Source: Ophthalmolycus amberensis (Eukaryota; Chordata; Actinopteri; Perciformes; Zoarcidae). Taken from it: a DNA stretch of 64,000 bases. The DNA lies in assembly GCA_024529925.1 (NCBI GenBank), contig JAFEUB010001120.1, forward strand, positions 479,501-543,500, read 5' to 3'. This document shows positions 40,336 to 51,572 of this stretch, one piece after another. The notes under the pieces were generated by a model that was not told the DNA's origin, made no database searches, and saw only the letters and a list, made by a program, of their open reading frames with translations. The translations under genes were made by a program, and so were the position numbers. Within the stretch, counting starts at the first letter, position 1, and each line of letters opens with the position of its first letter.

Positions 40336-42060
40336 AAATGAATTCAAAGGCACTGTGTCACTGCTGTCATCCCTCTGCTCCCCTGCCAGCTTATGGAGAA
40401 TGCTTTAGAGTAAATCCACATCTCGTCTCTCTTCTTTCTCTGCATCCTCACTGTTCGTAAAGTCTGTCACATTCATCCATTATTCACAGAATAGAAGTGT
40501 CGCCTGTACCGATTTAACATGCAATTAAAGAGCGGTGGCAAACCTCAAGTTTCTTATGCTATTTATGTGTTGTTTTTTATTTCTGGAGAACTTCCATGCT
40601 GCTACAGCGTAACGTGTTTTTTTGTTTTAAACTTCTGGTCCTTATTTTCAATATGTGGGGTGTGTTTACACTCATTTTCAACCCCATGATTAACAATAAA
40701 GGCACAGTTAGTCTGTCTTATTTAGGGTGAAAAACGGTCCAGCAAGCAGCACCGGCCAGTGCAGTACAACTCTCTACTTATTGTCCTGAACCAATCAGGT
40801 TTAAAATAACAATGTTGGTTGTTATTTACGTCTGGAGCAGGTGGAGCAGAAAGGCTTATTTAGAACTTATTTCTCCGATATGTTGAAGTATTTTTATAAC
40901 TGTAACGTCTTCTTGTGAGCTGGTTTCTGCCCATATGGACGATGGGAAATGACAGCTTGACAAAAACAAAAAGCAGCACAGAAAAATGGATGCAAAACTT
41001 ACTGCCATACCTTTCAAATGCTGGACGGAGAAATGCTCGAGGCTGTGAGCCCAGCTCGCCTGAGGAAGAATATTACGTTAAACGCTGGGAACCTCATCCG
41101 CTGGACTCTGGAATAGACAATGGCTTGACTTAACTGGGACAAGACACCATGAAGATGATATTTGATTGAAACTGCGAACAACCAGGCGACACCAACTTTG
41201 AAAGATGGTTCTTCTATTATTGAGGAACCTGCATCAAGTGCCTGGACTCAGCTTTCCTGCCAGAATATGAGAGGAGGAGATGAGCGGGAACCACTACAGG
41301 ACTATTAGGCCTTAAGATGTGTAACTTTATATTCTTCTACATTTAGCAAGTTGGGGTCCAACCTCCTCAGTAAAATGATGAACTGAATGAATCAATATGA
41401 AAAACCCTTTTTTGAGACGAAACATGCTGAATTTGTAATTTAGCCAGAAAATAAAACCTATGAATACTGTATGTTCTGAGTCCTCTGCTGTGACTAATGG
41501 ACACTGACCTGATGACTGTTGTGCACCTGCCGAAGCTGCTGCAGTCCCAATGTGGAGGAAAAAACGTAGACAATAAGTTAGTCCTTGGACAATGATCACT
41601 GGGACTCAGAAATCTAAATTCAAGAAGCACAATGAGACTATTGACTGTTGTTCTCAGGCCGCGTATTGAAGTCGATACTTCTGCGTATTTTTGTTGCTTC
41701 AGAGCCGCTTCTCACATTTTTCTTACAAAACATGAAAAGACCATCAAAGGCAACAATAAATGAACAAAGACTGACCAGAAAATAAAACCTGTCATTTATT
41801 AAAGACTGAGTTAGGGAATATGATATTTATCCCTATGTCCTCATTTTTAACTCACAGATGCCAAAAAAACTTTTTGTGAAAAGGGTACACCGGTGTTTCC
41901 TTTGCTTACAGCTTCTCGCTCCTCACTCCTTAAGGCGCATTTCAGGAATTGGGACGTCCTTCCAGACGGGGCGCTGAGATCATTTTTCGGGGTCACAAAC
42001 CGGAGGATCGCGAAGACGAAGATGGCACAAAATCGAGAAATGAGAGCGGCCCCATATCTC
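38890..42060. other. intergenic stretch, no gene seen
   Basis: This is non-coding apart from short frames. One frame (40915-41133, plus) is free of simple repeats, but I could not match it to a protein, and stops follow it in all frames. A TG run lies at 40303-40334. Short TSD-less repeat fragments are probable but not assignable. Confidence 0.5.
40303..40334. repeat. (TG)16 microsatellite
   Basis: A perfect TG run of 32 bases. Confidence 0.95.
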
Positions 42061-42130
42061 AGCCACTACATCCTACCAGTGGCGGCTGGTCAATAGAGGG
42101 CCATGGGGCATGGCCCCACCATGAGCCACA

Positions 42131-42166
<36 letters not shown>

Positions 42167-42274
42167 ATAATAATCATAAATTATACAAATTGTCAATATT
42201 TGTGTTTTTGAACTGTGGAATGTACCCAGTAATGTGTGTAAAATATGATATCTGCGCAAAATATATGCTTTTCC

Positions 42275-42439
42275 TGCTCGTCCTCTCCGCCTGTGTGCTC
42301 TCTGCTCGTGCTCTCAGCCTGTGTGCTCTCTGCTCGTGCTCTCTGCCTGTGTGCTCTCTGCTCGTGCTCTCAGCCTGTGTGCTCTCTGCTCGTGCTCTCT
42401 GCCTGTGTGCTCTCTGCTCGTGCTCTCTGTCTGTGTGCG
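42275..42439. repeat. 28-bp minisatellite, six copies
   Basis: The unit CTGCTCGTGCTCTC(A/T)GCC followed by TGTGTGCTCT repeats six times. The first and last copies are slightly diverged; in the middle copies A and T alternate at one position, giving a 56-bp higher-order period. Confidence 0.9.
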
Positions 42440-42450
42440 CGACACTCTGA

Positions 42451-42625
42451 GAACGCGCAGCTAGGGGGGCTTGATCGTTTTGGCCCAAAAGAGACGGGTC
42501 TATGAAGCAGTTTAGCCAATTGCTGATTCAAGATATAAATGAGTGACATACAATTTAGCCAATCAGCGCCCTCAAATAGATTCAGCTTGGGGCTAGAACG
42601 ATCAAGCCCCCCTCGCTGCGCGTTC
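42451..42625. repeat. inverted repeat nested in the hAT element
   Basis: Arms GAACGCGCAGCTAGGGGGGC + TTGATCGTT (42451-42479) and its complement (42597-42625) match at 28 of 29 positions and are separated by 117 bases. They may be the ends of a small MITE or a cruciform-forming part of the element. Confidence 0.8.
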
Positions 42626-43664
42626 TCGTCAGGAGAAGTCTCTACGCGCGAGCGCCAGCGCGAGCACTCCTCCTCCAAGACCCGTTTGAGAGGAGAACTT
42701 TGGCGGAGATTCTGCAGCCAAAGAGCTGATATCAGATCAGCCTGACCTCACAATCAGATAGCAGACTACATGCGAAGCTTCACTAGCTGTACACCAGACA
42801 GGTTTGGCTAGCTGGATGACGTCATGCTAATCATTTATTTAGCTTTTTAAAACAACGGGGACGGATCCAGCACGGACAGTTACGGGAGTGAGGAGGTAAG
42901 GAAACATGAGAACACCAGGATACACATGGAGAACTCTGTCAAGCTACATATTCGGCAAAGTGAACATCTTTTCTTCTACATAGCCTCAGTTTCATCTGCT
43001 TAACTTGGTCATGGAGGCATCAACATGTAATAGAGATGTTAAATTAACAGTGAAAACTCATCATAGCTTAATTTAACATCAGTATTCATAATTACACTTC
43101 ATGTTTACTTCTCCTGATCTTTACCTCCTATAACAAGGTCCATAGGGGCATCTCAATAAATGAACATGTTATATTATATTATATAAGTGTTATTTACTGA
43201 TTGTTTTCGTGTTGGAATACATGTTAAATATTTAACTGCCAAGTAATAATGCGTGTTTGATACTTACATTTTTTTTGCATTAAATCATACTGGGATGTTT
43301 GCTGAAATTGATAAGATGGCCCTACCTAGAACATTTTCCACCAGCCGCCACTGCATCCTACACACTGGTCCTTTAACGATCGAACGCTGCCTCTGCGTTA
43401 TGAGACATTGTTGTGCTGTGTGATGGTCAGATAGCTCGAGGAGTCGCTCAGCTCACAGCACACAGAGAGAACTGGCTGCTCTGTGGTTGCCACACAGGAG
43501 GGATCGTTGGTGTCACGACACAGGCCTGTCCTCCTGGACGACCACGCTAATGAACAAGAGAAACAAGGCATTAGATAATATTGCAGTGGCTAGTTAAGTA
43601 CATTACTTGAGTAATATTGCTGAGATGCTTTGCTGATTACATTTATATTAATACTGGTAGCTCA

Positions 43665-43855
43665 CCGTCTTGGGAAATACTCCTTTCTCACTTTACTTCT
43701 GGGAAATCGATGAGAAAATTGATGCCACTCTCATGTCTGTATACTAGATGTGTAGCTGTAGGCCAGCAGCTGGTTAGCGTAGCTTAGCGTAAAGACTGGA
43801 AACAGGGGGAAACAGCTAGCCTTGCTCTGTCCAAAGGTTAGGAATGAACATCAAC
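43665..43855 (+). repeat. interspersed repeat (SINE-like, common in percomorphs)
   Basis: CTCTCATGTCTGTATACTAG, AGCTGTAGGCCAGCAGCTGG, TTAGCGTAGCTTAGCGTAAA, GACTGGAAACAGGGGGAAAC and AGCTAGCCTTGCTCTGTCCA form the body of a repeat family seen throughout percomorph genomes. No tRNA promoter boxes were identified. Confidence 0.6.
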
Positions 43856-43859
43856 TGTT

Positions 43860-46055
43860 GTTTGTGTGTGTAGAAAAGACACATTATTACATCAGAGGAC
43901 GGTCATCTGATTATTCATCACATTGAAATAGTGATTAGCATTATTAGCTCAGCAAATGGTTAGTTGTTTGTTGCATGAATGAAAACGCTTGTGATTCATA
44001 CACGCATGACATAAATAAAGTTATGACTGTTAGAATATTATGTTGAAATATTGGACAAGAATAGCAAAAGATCATCTGCATCATTAGAATACAACCTGCT
44101 GTGTATTGTGGGTGCAGACTAAACAATAAAATAGACATTAATAGTGATTGTGCTCAAAACGGTCAATATATAATTATATATGAACAGTATATAATTCTAG
44201 CTACTCAATTTCTAAAATATTCATGTATGGAAGTGATGTAACTGACTGTAAGTCACGCAGCTGCTATGCAAGTGCATGCATTTTAATTTACTGATGCACT
44301 GAATGCATATATACATAACCAGGCATTATAATCTCTGTGTGTCTGAGAGTGCAGTACAGTAGAGACAATAATGACCATTATGTAATGAATAAGCTCTGAA
44401 ATGGATCATAATCTGGAGAAATAAAACCCGGAGTCATACACAACACACACCAACACATGCACACACTGCAGTAAGGGTGTGAGGGTGTGAAAGCAGATAT
44501 TTGTTTGCACAGAATCTAAAAGCATTTAATTGCAAATATGGAGATTTTTAATACCTAAAGCAATTTTTAAAATTACTGAGAATAATCCCATATGAGCATT
44601 CATTTTGACTCCTTCGTTAGTACATAACTGTATCCGGCTCCTGAACAGTCACTTCACAGACTCCTATTCTGTGCTTGTGCATCTTTAATATTCAGAGATC
44701 ATACTGGTGTTTCTGGATGTCTTCTCTCTTTTTTTCTTGAGTTAATCTGACATGTCTGCCGTGGGCTGCAACTGCAGTTTGTTGCTCTGTGTTCTTGTGT
44801 TTTGGGAAACTTTGTTTTCTTGGTAACATCTCAACACAACTGATCTTTTGCGTGACCTGAAATATTGAAATGTTAGCACTGAAGAAGCCCTCTTCCTATC
44901 CGTCTCGCTGTCCTCTGGCTTTCTTTCTGTCCGTGTTTCCTTCTTTTGTCTTTCTCCTCCAAAAGGCTGCCAGGGGTGGTTTTGCAAAAACAAAAAGGAA
45001 TTGGGATTTTTCTTTCAGCGAAGTGTGATGGAGGCTTTGAAAGCTGAATAGATGGGAAAATATCAGATAAAAGCTCAAAAGGAAAGCGATCCAGCAGAGT
45101 AATGAGGCTGTGGAGGGGAGGACAGCATTCTCTATGATGATATATCACAGGGCATACAATCATGTTACAATACTTCATCCGTGTTGTGCGCCAGAGGATT
45201 CAATTCAGACTCGAAGCGAGCATATTGTCCATATACACTGCGCAGTGATGCTGAAACATCCATCAAATTGTTTACGAGAAAGTCGAAGAACTTTTTCCAA
45301 TGAGATTATTAAAACGAGGAAGTAAAAAGCCTAAATATGAGGAAAAACCCTGAAGTCTATCTTGTCTCTGTTGTTCAATAAAAGATGAGCATAAGAGAGA
45401 AAAACAGTTCCTCCTTCAGGGTTATTGTGGCTCAGCACATTGACTCTCTCTCACACACTCACACACACCTAACACACACACACACACACCCACACACACA
45501 CTTACTTTCAGGAATGCAGAAGCAGAGGTTGTGTCCTCCTGTTCTGTAATCGGCTGCTGCTGAATGAAAGTTGTTTACTATTCAAAGCTCCGCTCTATTT
45601 TTCTTGTTTAAACAGAGTATAATCTGAGTCCTCTGTTCTTCTGCGGGTAGACGAAAGGACGGGAGGAGAGGGGGGGGGGGGCGGGAAGGAGAACGAAAAG
45701 TGGAAGGAGAACGGGGAGAAATGAGAAATAAGTGAAGCGTGGAAGTAAGACAGGAAGGAGGATATTAAAGGAAGAGTTCAAAGGAGACTCGAGGAAGATA
45801 TTTGCATTAACCAGCGGGTGTATCTAATAAAGCTATCGATACAAGGGCCTCTTTTAGCTTTGTTCAGCGGTGGTTTAAGTATTTACATGCTCTAGTAGGA
45901 CAGAACCAGAACCAGGACTTAACGCGGCAGCCTGTCAGACCCCACTGCTGTGAAATGAGAGGTTCTCTGAAGGGACTCTGGCGCTCAGAAACACTACCGC
46001 TGTTGGCCACAGGGGTCCCCAGAATCAGCACAAGAAAAAAGTTCCTGGTAGTGGC
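43860..46055. other. intergenic stretch, no gene seen
   Basis: AT-rich, non-coding. It contains a broken CA tract (about 45461-45501) and a short G11 run (about 45671-45681). No recognisable exon or RNA gene. Confidence 0.6.
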
Positions 46056-46059
46056 TTTA

Positions 46060-46425
46060 AGTAAAACTATAGGCTGCTATCACACTTTGAAAATACTCCA
46101 CTACAGGTAAAAGTATTATCAGGAAAATGTATGGAAAGTAGAAAGTACTCATAGTGCAGTGAAATGTTCTCTGTCAGTGGTTTACAATTACATATGATGT
46201 TTCTGGATTAAAAAGTAGTTTACTTTAGAGTAGTTCATTTAGCTCAAGGAGAATTTTCACCACAACTTCATCCTTCAGGGATGAAGAATCATAATCTGTG
46301 AAGTAAATAAATCTGTAAATGCAGTGCAGTAAAAGGAGGGTATGACGTTGCATAAAATGGAAATAGTCAAGCAAAGAGTAGCAAAAACACATTCCAATGT
46401 ACTTTGATTCCTCCACTGGCTCTGT
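46060..46425. repeat. interspersed repeat, diverged copy
   Basis: CTCCACTACAGGTAAAAGTA, AGTAGAAAGTACTCATAGTG, CATAAAATGGAAATAGTCAA and GTACTTTGATTCCTCCACTG belong to the same family as 37,195-37,365, the abundant 'tacttgagtaaatgtactt' repeat. Confidence 0.5.
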
Positions 46426-47096
46426 GAGGGATTGGTTACGTGTCCGCGATGTGCTTCCCTGCTTACCAGCCAGTCATGTGCTGAATCATGCTCAATTTGA
46501 GCTCTTCCCTGCTTTGTTTATGCATAAATACATCTAAACACTCCCCTGTGTGTCACCTGGCAGCTCTGCAGCCGACAGATCGTTCATCATCTCTTTGGAT
46601 CATTAGAGAAATAATAAAAACACAGCGAGCGAGTCCCCCGAGGCCTCTCCACCGTTGTGCTGACTCACAGCTTTCTCATATCAACAGCCATTCACACCGA
46701 CGTCCGGATTGATGGCACGTTTCCCTCAAACATTATGCCGTCAATTAAACAAATCGCTGGCAATGAATCAACGTGTCAGTTTGAGAGCGCAAACCAGCTC
46801 CATTCAACAGAGACTAGCTGCACTGAAAACAGGTTTATCGGTGCACGCGCTGTACGGCAGAAAGAGTTCATATGCAGACACGTCACAGTGTGTAGAACTG
46901 AGCTCCAGTCCACCATACATTTGGAAAGTTTCTCTTTGCGTGTGAAACATTCAAACTCAGTCAGCGTTTCTGTCCATAGTGCTGAAACAGAGCAACACTC
47001 TCTTTGAATCTCCTCTCGAGCTCAATTCATACATTTAGAAACTCGAACAAACAATACATCTCTGACGGTGAACATTTACATGGTCTCCCTGTAGAT

Positions 47097-47172
47097 CAGG
47101 GGTCTCAAACTCCCGGCCCGCGGGCCGAATCCGGCCCGCTACGTCATTTTATGTGGCCTGCGAATCCGCCAG
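47097..47172 (+). mobile_element. hAT element end (truncated)
   Basis: CAGGGGTCTCAAACTCCCGG followed by CCCGCGGGCCGAATCCGGCC is the stereotyped terminus of a widespread hAT group. The expected inverted copy (ending GAGTTTGAGACCCCTG) was not found within the next several kilobases, so only this end is called. Confidence 0.6.
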
Positions 47173-47240
47173 CAAAAAAAAAAGAAGTAATTTTTATTTA
47201 TTTTTTAAAAGTTTGACTTGATAATAAAAATATCCCCATA

Positions 47241-47334
47241 GTCGAAATTATGAGATAGAAAGTCGAAGTTATGAGATAGAAAGTCATAACTATGATAGAA
47301 AGTCATAATTCTCAGATAGAAAGTCATAACTAGA
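47241..47334. repeat. 21-bp minisatellite
   Basis: The unit AGTCGAAGTTATGAGATAGA is repeated about four and a half times with changes (AGTCATAACTATGATAGAA and others). It is the first of a chain of tandem arrays running to 48.8 kb. Confidence 0.8.
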
Positions 47335-47565
47335 AAATGCATTTCCTGCTGAAAATGCGTTGGAATGCTGAAATTTGAAATTAATTGCAAAAACATTGCT
47401 GAAAATAGATATCCAATTTTTTTAAAATTGCAAAAAGCTTAATAATTCAAAAAGTTTAAAGATTCTAACTATGAAAAGTCATATCACCCCTCTCCTGAAA
47501 GAGCTGAACATTTTGATATTCTAACGGTTTCTGTGGCTTAAGAAATTTCATCAGTGGTGATATTT

Positions 47566-47976
47566 GTAGTAGTAGAAGTTGTAGTAGAAGTATTATTAGT
47601 AGAAGTATTAGTAGCATTAGAATAAGTACTAGTAGTAGCAGTAGTGATATTTGTAGTTGTAGTATAAGTATTATTAGTAGTAGAAGTATTCGTAATTAGA
47701 AGAAGTAGTAGAAGACGTAGTATCAGTAGTCATAGTAATAGCTGTAGTATTGGTCGTAGTATTTAATATAACAGTAGTAGTAGTAGGAGTAGTAGTAATA
47801 GTAATGGCAGTAGAAGAAGTAGCAGTAGTAGTACTAGTAGCAGTCGTACTAATAGCTGTAGTAGTATTACTACTTTTAGTAGCATGAATAGCAGTAGTAG
47901 TAGCAGCTGTCGTATAAGTAATAGTAGTAGTGGTAGTAATAGCAGTAGTGGTAGTAATAATATTGATGGTAGCATT
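47566..47976. repeat. imperfect (GTA)n trinucleotide array
   Basis: About 410 bases made mainly of GTA/AGT triplets with frequent single-base changes (GTAGTAGAAGTATTAGTAGC and similar). The Leu-rich and Ser-rich frames across it are repeat artefacts. Confidence 0.9.
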
Positions 47977-47992
47977 TCAATTAGAATTCACT

Positions 47993-48713
47993 CTTTGTTG
48001 TGTCTTTGTTGTGTCTTTGTTGTTCCTTTGTTGTGTCTTTGTTGTGTCTTTGTTGTTCCTTTGTTGTGTCTTTGTTGTTCCTTTGTTGTGTCTTTGTTGT
48101 TCGTTTGTTGTTCGTTTGTTGTGTCTTTGTTGTGTCTTTGTTGTGTCTTTGTTGTGTCTTTGTTGTTCCTTTGTTGTTCCTTTGTTGTGTCTTTGTTGTG
48201 TCTTTGTTGTTCCTTTGTGTCTTTGTTGTGTCTTTGTTGTGTCTTTGTTGTGACTTTGTTGTTCCTTTGTTGTTCCTTTGTTGGGTCTTTGTTGTGTCTT
48301 TGTTGTTCCTTTGTTGTGTATGTGTGTCTTTGTTGTGTCTTTGTTGTTCCTTTGTTGTGTCTGTGTGTCTTTGTTGTGTCTTTGTTGTTCCTTTGTTGTG
48401 TCTGTGTGTCTTTGTTGTGTCTTTGTTGTTCCTTTGTTGTGTCTTTGTTGTGTCTTTGTTGTTCCTTTGTTGTGTCTTTGTTGTGTCTTTGTTGTGTCTT
48501 TGTTGTTCCTTTGTTGTGTCTTTGTTGTGTCTTTGTTGTGTCTTTGTTGTTCCTTTGTTGTGTCTTTGTTGTGTCTTTGTTGTTCCTTTGTTGTCTTTGT
48601 TGTGTCTTTGTTGTGTCTTTGTTGTTCCTTTGTTGTGTCTTTGTTGTGTCTTTGTTGTTCCTTTGTTGTGTCTTTGTTGCGTCTTTGTTGTTCCTTTGTT
48701 GTGTCTTGTGTCT
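47993..48713. repeat. 12-bp minisatellite, about 60 copies
   Basis: Two unit types, TTTGTTGTGTCT and TTTGTTGTTCCT, alternate over 721 bases, with an occasional 11- or 8-base variant. A 41-bp higher-order unit containing CTGTGTGTCTTTG occurs three times at about 48312-48434. The plus strand is almost free of A (one A in a variant unit, one in a TGAC variant). Because 12 is a multiple of three, long frames stay open on both strands (282 and 301 codons plus, 245 minus), but they encode only the repeat. Confidence 0.95.
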
Positions 48714-48740
48714 AAAAGTCTCCAAGACCTGAATGACTAT

Positions 48741-48809
48741 GAGAGAGAGAGAGAGCGAGAGAGAGAGAGAGACAGAGAGAGAGAGAGGGGGACAGAGAGA
48801 GAGAGAAAG
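48741..48809. repeat. (GA)n microsatellite, interrupted
   Basis: A GA run with GCG, GAC and GGGG interruptions directly after the 12-bp array. Confidence 0.93.
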
Positions 48810-48819
48810 GAGTGCGCGT

Positions 48820-49515
48820 GTGTCTGTGAGTCTGTGTGTTTATCAACATCACTAATTGGCTCAATCGCGAACACCTGTGTGCCTGAAGCCATTTCATGGA
48901 GATAAAACAGGGAAACACCTCTCAAACAAATCATCAAAACTCCCATAACCGTAGCTCCTATTGCTCCGATATTAATAATTGAGAGGGAGGATGACTTGAG
49001 AAACAGATCTTGTAAAAATTGTGTCTGTAGTGTAAAAAATGTGGCTTAACTGGCGATCTAGAAATGGGATACCGTGTTCTGTGGAAGATGTTTTTGAAGC
49101 AAAATTTAACATTGGTCTCTATGGAGCAGAAAGTTGGTTTTCCTCTCAATTAACGGCTTCGGTGTCAAATGTGGAAATCTGTGGGATTCCACAGTAATTT
49201 TTCTACGACAAGGACAATATTAGCTACTTTTACATCCAGAAATGATGCATGAAGAGTGAAGATTGTGGACACAGTGGCAAAACACAAATGTTTTTTTCAC
49301 AAGAATCTCAAGCTGCTCTTCACTCTAGCAGTGACATCACGCACTCTAAGCTTTGCAATACACACCCATTATAAAGTCAGAAAAGGGCTGAAAAATCATA
49401 AAAGTTAAATTGCTGCAGTTCAAAAAGTTTAAAAGATATCGGAAAGCTGAATTATGCGGCAATAGTTCAGGGTTTTCTCAACATTTGAAAGTTATGACTA
49501 AAATTTGTTATGACT
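48820..49515. other. non-coding stretch with repeat-like fragments
   Basis: Nothing codes here. TTCAAAAAGTTTAAAAGATA near 49414 resembles TTCAAAAAGTTTAAAGATTC near 47443, so the two flanks of the satellite block share related sequence. They may be parts of one interrupted element. Confidence 0.4.
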
Positions 49516-49517
49516 AA

Positions 49518-49551
49518 AATTGTTGGAATGCTTAACAGCATTCCAACAATT
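49518..49551. repeat. perfect 15-bp hairpin, 4-base loop
   Basis: AATTGTTGGAATGCT, loop TAAC, then AGCATTCCAACAATT: every base of the stem pairs. Two TTATGACTAAAATT-type direct repeats precede it. It might be part of a dispersed element (some elements end in hairpins) rather than an RNA gene. The stem is too short for a typical microRNA precursor. Confidence 0.85.
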
Positions 49552-50027
49552 ATGAGATACTTAAACACAGAAGCAGCTCTTTGGCTGGTTACTGTACATT
49601 TGACATGGAAATATATTGTGAGTACATTGAAGACTACTTTAAACGTGGCTTTAAAACACATGAAATACTTCATGTGGGATTGTGCTTTTACTGGCTGAGG
49701 ACAAACCACCTTTGTGCCGCGAGCAATGGGATGCTAAGCTGCACAGAGTTTTCTGGGTGTTTAGACATCAAGCTTAAGTGGTAATGTTGCCAGAGGGGGG
49801 GGGCTTTGTCCAAAGATATAACAACCTTTTAGAGCTGTGGAGGAGGCTGGTGGAAGGTGGAAGATGTTTTTTTAAATGGAGCAAGGAAATCTGTTTTTCT
49901 TAAATGCATAAAAGATTACGATTATAAAATATTGAATGGGCAATTAAGATTTTAAGTGGAAATAAACGCCATAGTAGTTGTACTCATTTTCTGGGAGAAA
50001 AACTACCACGCTGCTGTTCTTATGGTC

Positions 50028-50048
50028 CTCTGCTGCCCTCTGGTGGTT
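50028..50048 (+). promoter_or_regulatory. CTCF-like motif
   Basis: GCTGCCCTCTGGTGG is close to the reverse complement of the CTCF core CCACCAGRKGGCRS. It lies in the intergenic DNA between man1a1 and fam184a, where an insulator would be plausible. Single motif matches are common by chance and inside repeats. Confidence 0.35.
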
Positions 50049-50059
50049 ATCAACAGAAC

Positions 50060-51510
50060 TGTGCGTTACAACCTGACAATTTGGACAACTTGTTGTCTTT
50101 TAGACCAATATAAATGATTACCAGCGTGTTTAACAGTATTTAATGTTACGTCATCCTAGAACGCTCTTGTTTTTCAGGAGCTAATGCTTTGCCATTCTGC
50201 AGATTTAAAAACAGATATGTATTTGTATGCTTAAGTGGAACAAGTGTGAAATATAAAATGACTGTTATGTAGCCATACTTAAACGTTGTGTTCAATATTA
50301 AGGAGCTTGCACTTGGCACAGGCAGAATTGCTAATTCCCTGCACAGACGGTGCTTTTTTTTATCTAGCATTTTTTTCATGCTAAGCTGAACTAAGTGAAC
50401 TGAACTGTACTGAAGTGAACTGAACCTGCCAAAAATAAAAGGAGGAAAAAGGAAAAGTTGTTTGATTTTTGAGTGGAATCCAGTTGGGACCCTTCAGGTG
50501 GACTCGATCCCTTTCAAGTGGGGAAAATGCAGAAGTTAAGAACTTAACTTAACAATAAAAAGACGGATAACTTGATATATGTCTGAACTCTTACTGAACA
50601 CAAGAGTTGAGTTAAATCCCCTCAGCAGAGTGAGAGCAGGCCGGATGAACTCATGCCGGGTGATTTATCTCACAGGGCTGTCAACGCAAAAGCACAACTG
50701 TTTAGCATCCACTGCGTTCATCTTACCTCTAAATAATGCTCGTCCTTTTGTGGCTTGAAAGTCTGTTTTCTGACCAAAAAATAAAGTGTACACATGCTTA
50801 ACCTGCAGTGCATTTAGACACTTGTGTCTGTAAGTACAAGTAGCTTTTAAAACAAAGATATAACTGCAGTAAATCACTTACAATGGGACAATGTGGACAG
50901 GTATTCGGCCTTCAGTTGGCCTCCAGTCTAGATTAGTAACAGCCAACTTCTCTTCCTGAAGAAGGCTGCTTGCAGAGACAGTGATGTTTGTACTTTATGT
51001 TCGTGCATTGTGTGCGATCACTTCTACAGATGCAGCCGGTGGACTCGTGTCTCAATCTTCTGTTCGCTCTCTGTAGCATTCCTCCTGCAAAACGGAAGAT
51101 GCTGGATATTAAATACCTCACGAAGCAAACAAAGGGAATATATTTGGCTTGATTGGTCTCGGTCCTCTGGAAGCAATAAAGGATGGATTGAACAGACGGT
51201 TCCATATTGTTTGTTATCTTTGTGGGAGGCGGCAGAGGTGATAAAGATCAGCAATTGTGCTGAATTATCTTTTCTTATTTCTGCTATCCCGCTCGTGTCC
51301 CGCAGCAACAGCCCGGCCAGATAAGAGCAACCTTCTCTATCTTCCAGTGGAGAGATAAGACGGCCCAAAAAAAAAAAGGCATAAAGTCAGGAAACCGAGT
51401 GGACTCGGTGTCCGTGATGCCGATCGCTATGATGTTTCCTGTAAAGGCAGATAGTCAGAGCGAAGCTGAATACTACAAACATGTTGATGGCTTCTTTGTG
51501 CTTTTCAATA
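50060..51510. other. intergenic stretch, no gene seen
   Basis: Non-coding, without strong simple repeats. The part around 51.0-51.3 kb is non-repetitive and has several GATA cores (TTATCT, TGATAAAG). It could be regulatory, but nothing proves it. Confidence 0.5.
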
Positions 51511-51515
51511 CAATG

Positions 51516-51519
<4 letters not shown>

Positions 51520-51571
<52 letters not shown>
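51520..51571. repeat. (AT)26 microsatellite
   Basis: A perfect alternating AT run of 52 bases, self-complementary and so able to extrude as a cruciform. Confidence 0.96.

Positions 51572-51572
<1 letters not shown>

Larger units (their letters stand above)
42077..43353. mobile_element. hAT-type non-autonomous element, 1,277 bp
   Basis: The element starts CAGTGGCGGCTGGT and ends with its exact 14-base complement, ACCAGCCGCCACTG. A perfect 8-bp target duplication, CATCCTAC, flanks it (42069-42076 and 43354-43361). This combination indicates the hAT superfamily. Inside are an A33 run (42132-42164), a six-copy 28-bp minisatellite (42275-42439) and a 29-bp inverted repeat (42451-42479 and 42597-42625). 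No transposase frame is present. Removing the element restores CCACTACATCCTACACACTGG, similar to the right end of the MITE at 52.0 kb, so this is an insertion into an older repeat. Confidence 0.88.

Noticed and set aside
40915..41133. 72-codon plus-strand frame (starts MSWFLPIWTMGNDS)
   Set aside because: Not built of repeats, but I recognise no protein and no splice signals; frames around it are closed. Probably chance or a decayed element.
47566..48713. Regular repeats considered as a CRISPR array
   Set aside because: Eukaryotic tandem arrays without unique spacers.
47884..48905. Frames of 282 and 301 codons (plus) and 245 codons (minus)
   Set aside because: They translate a 12-bp tandem array whose period is a multiple of three. 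The residues are only repeat units (LLCLCC, TTKTQQR), with no homology.
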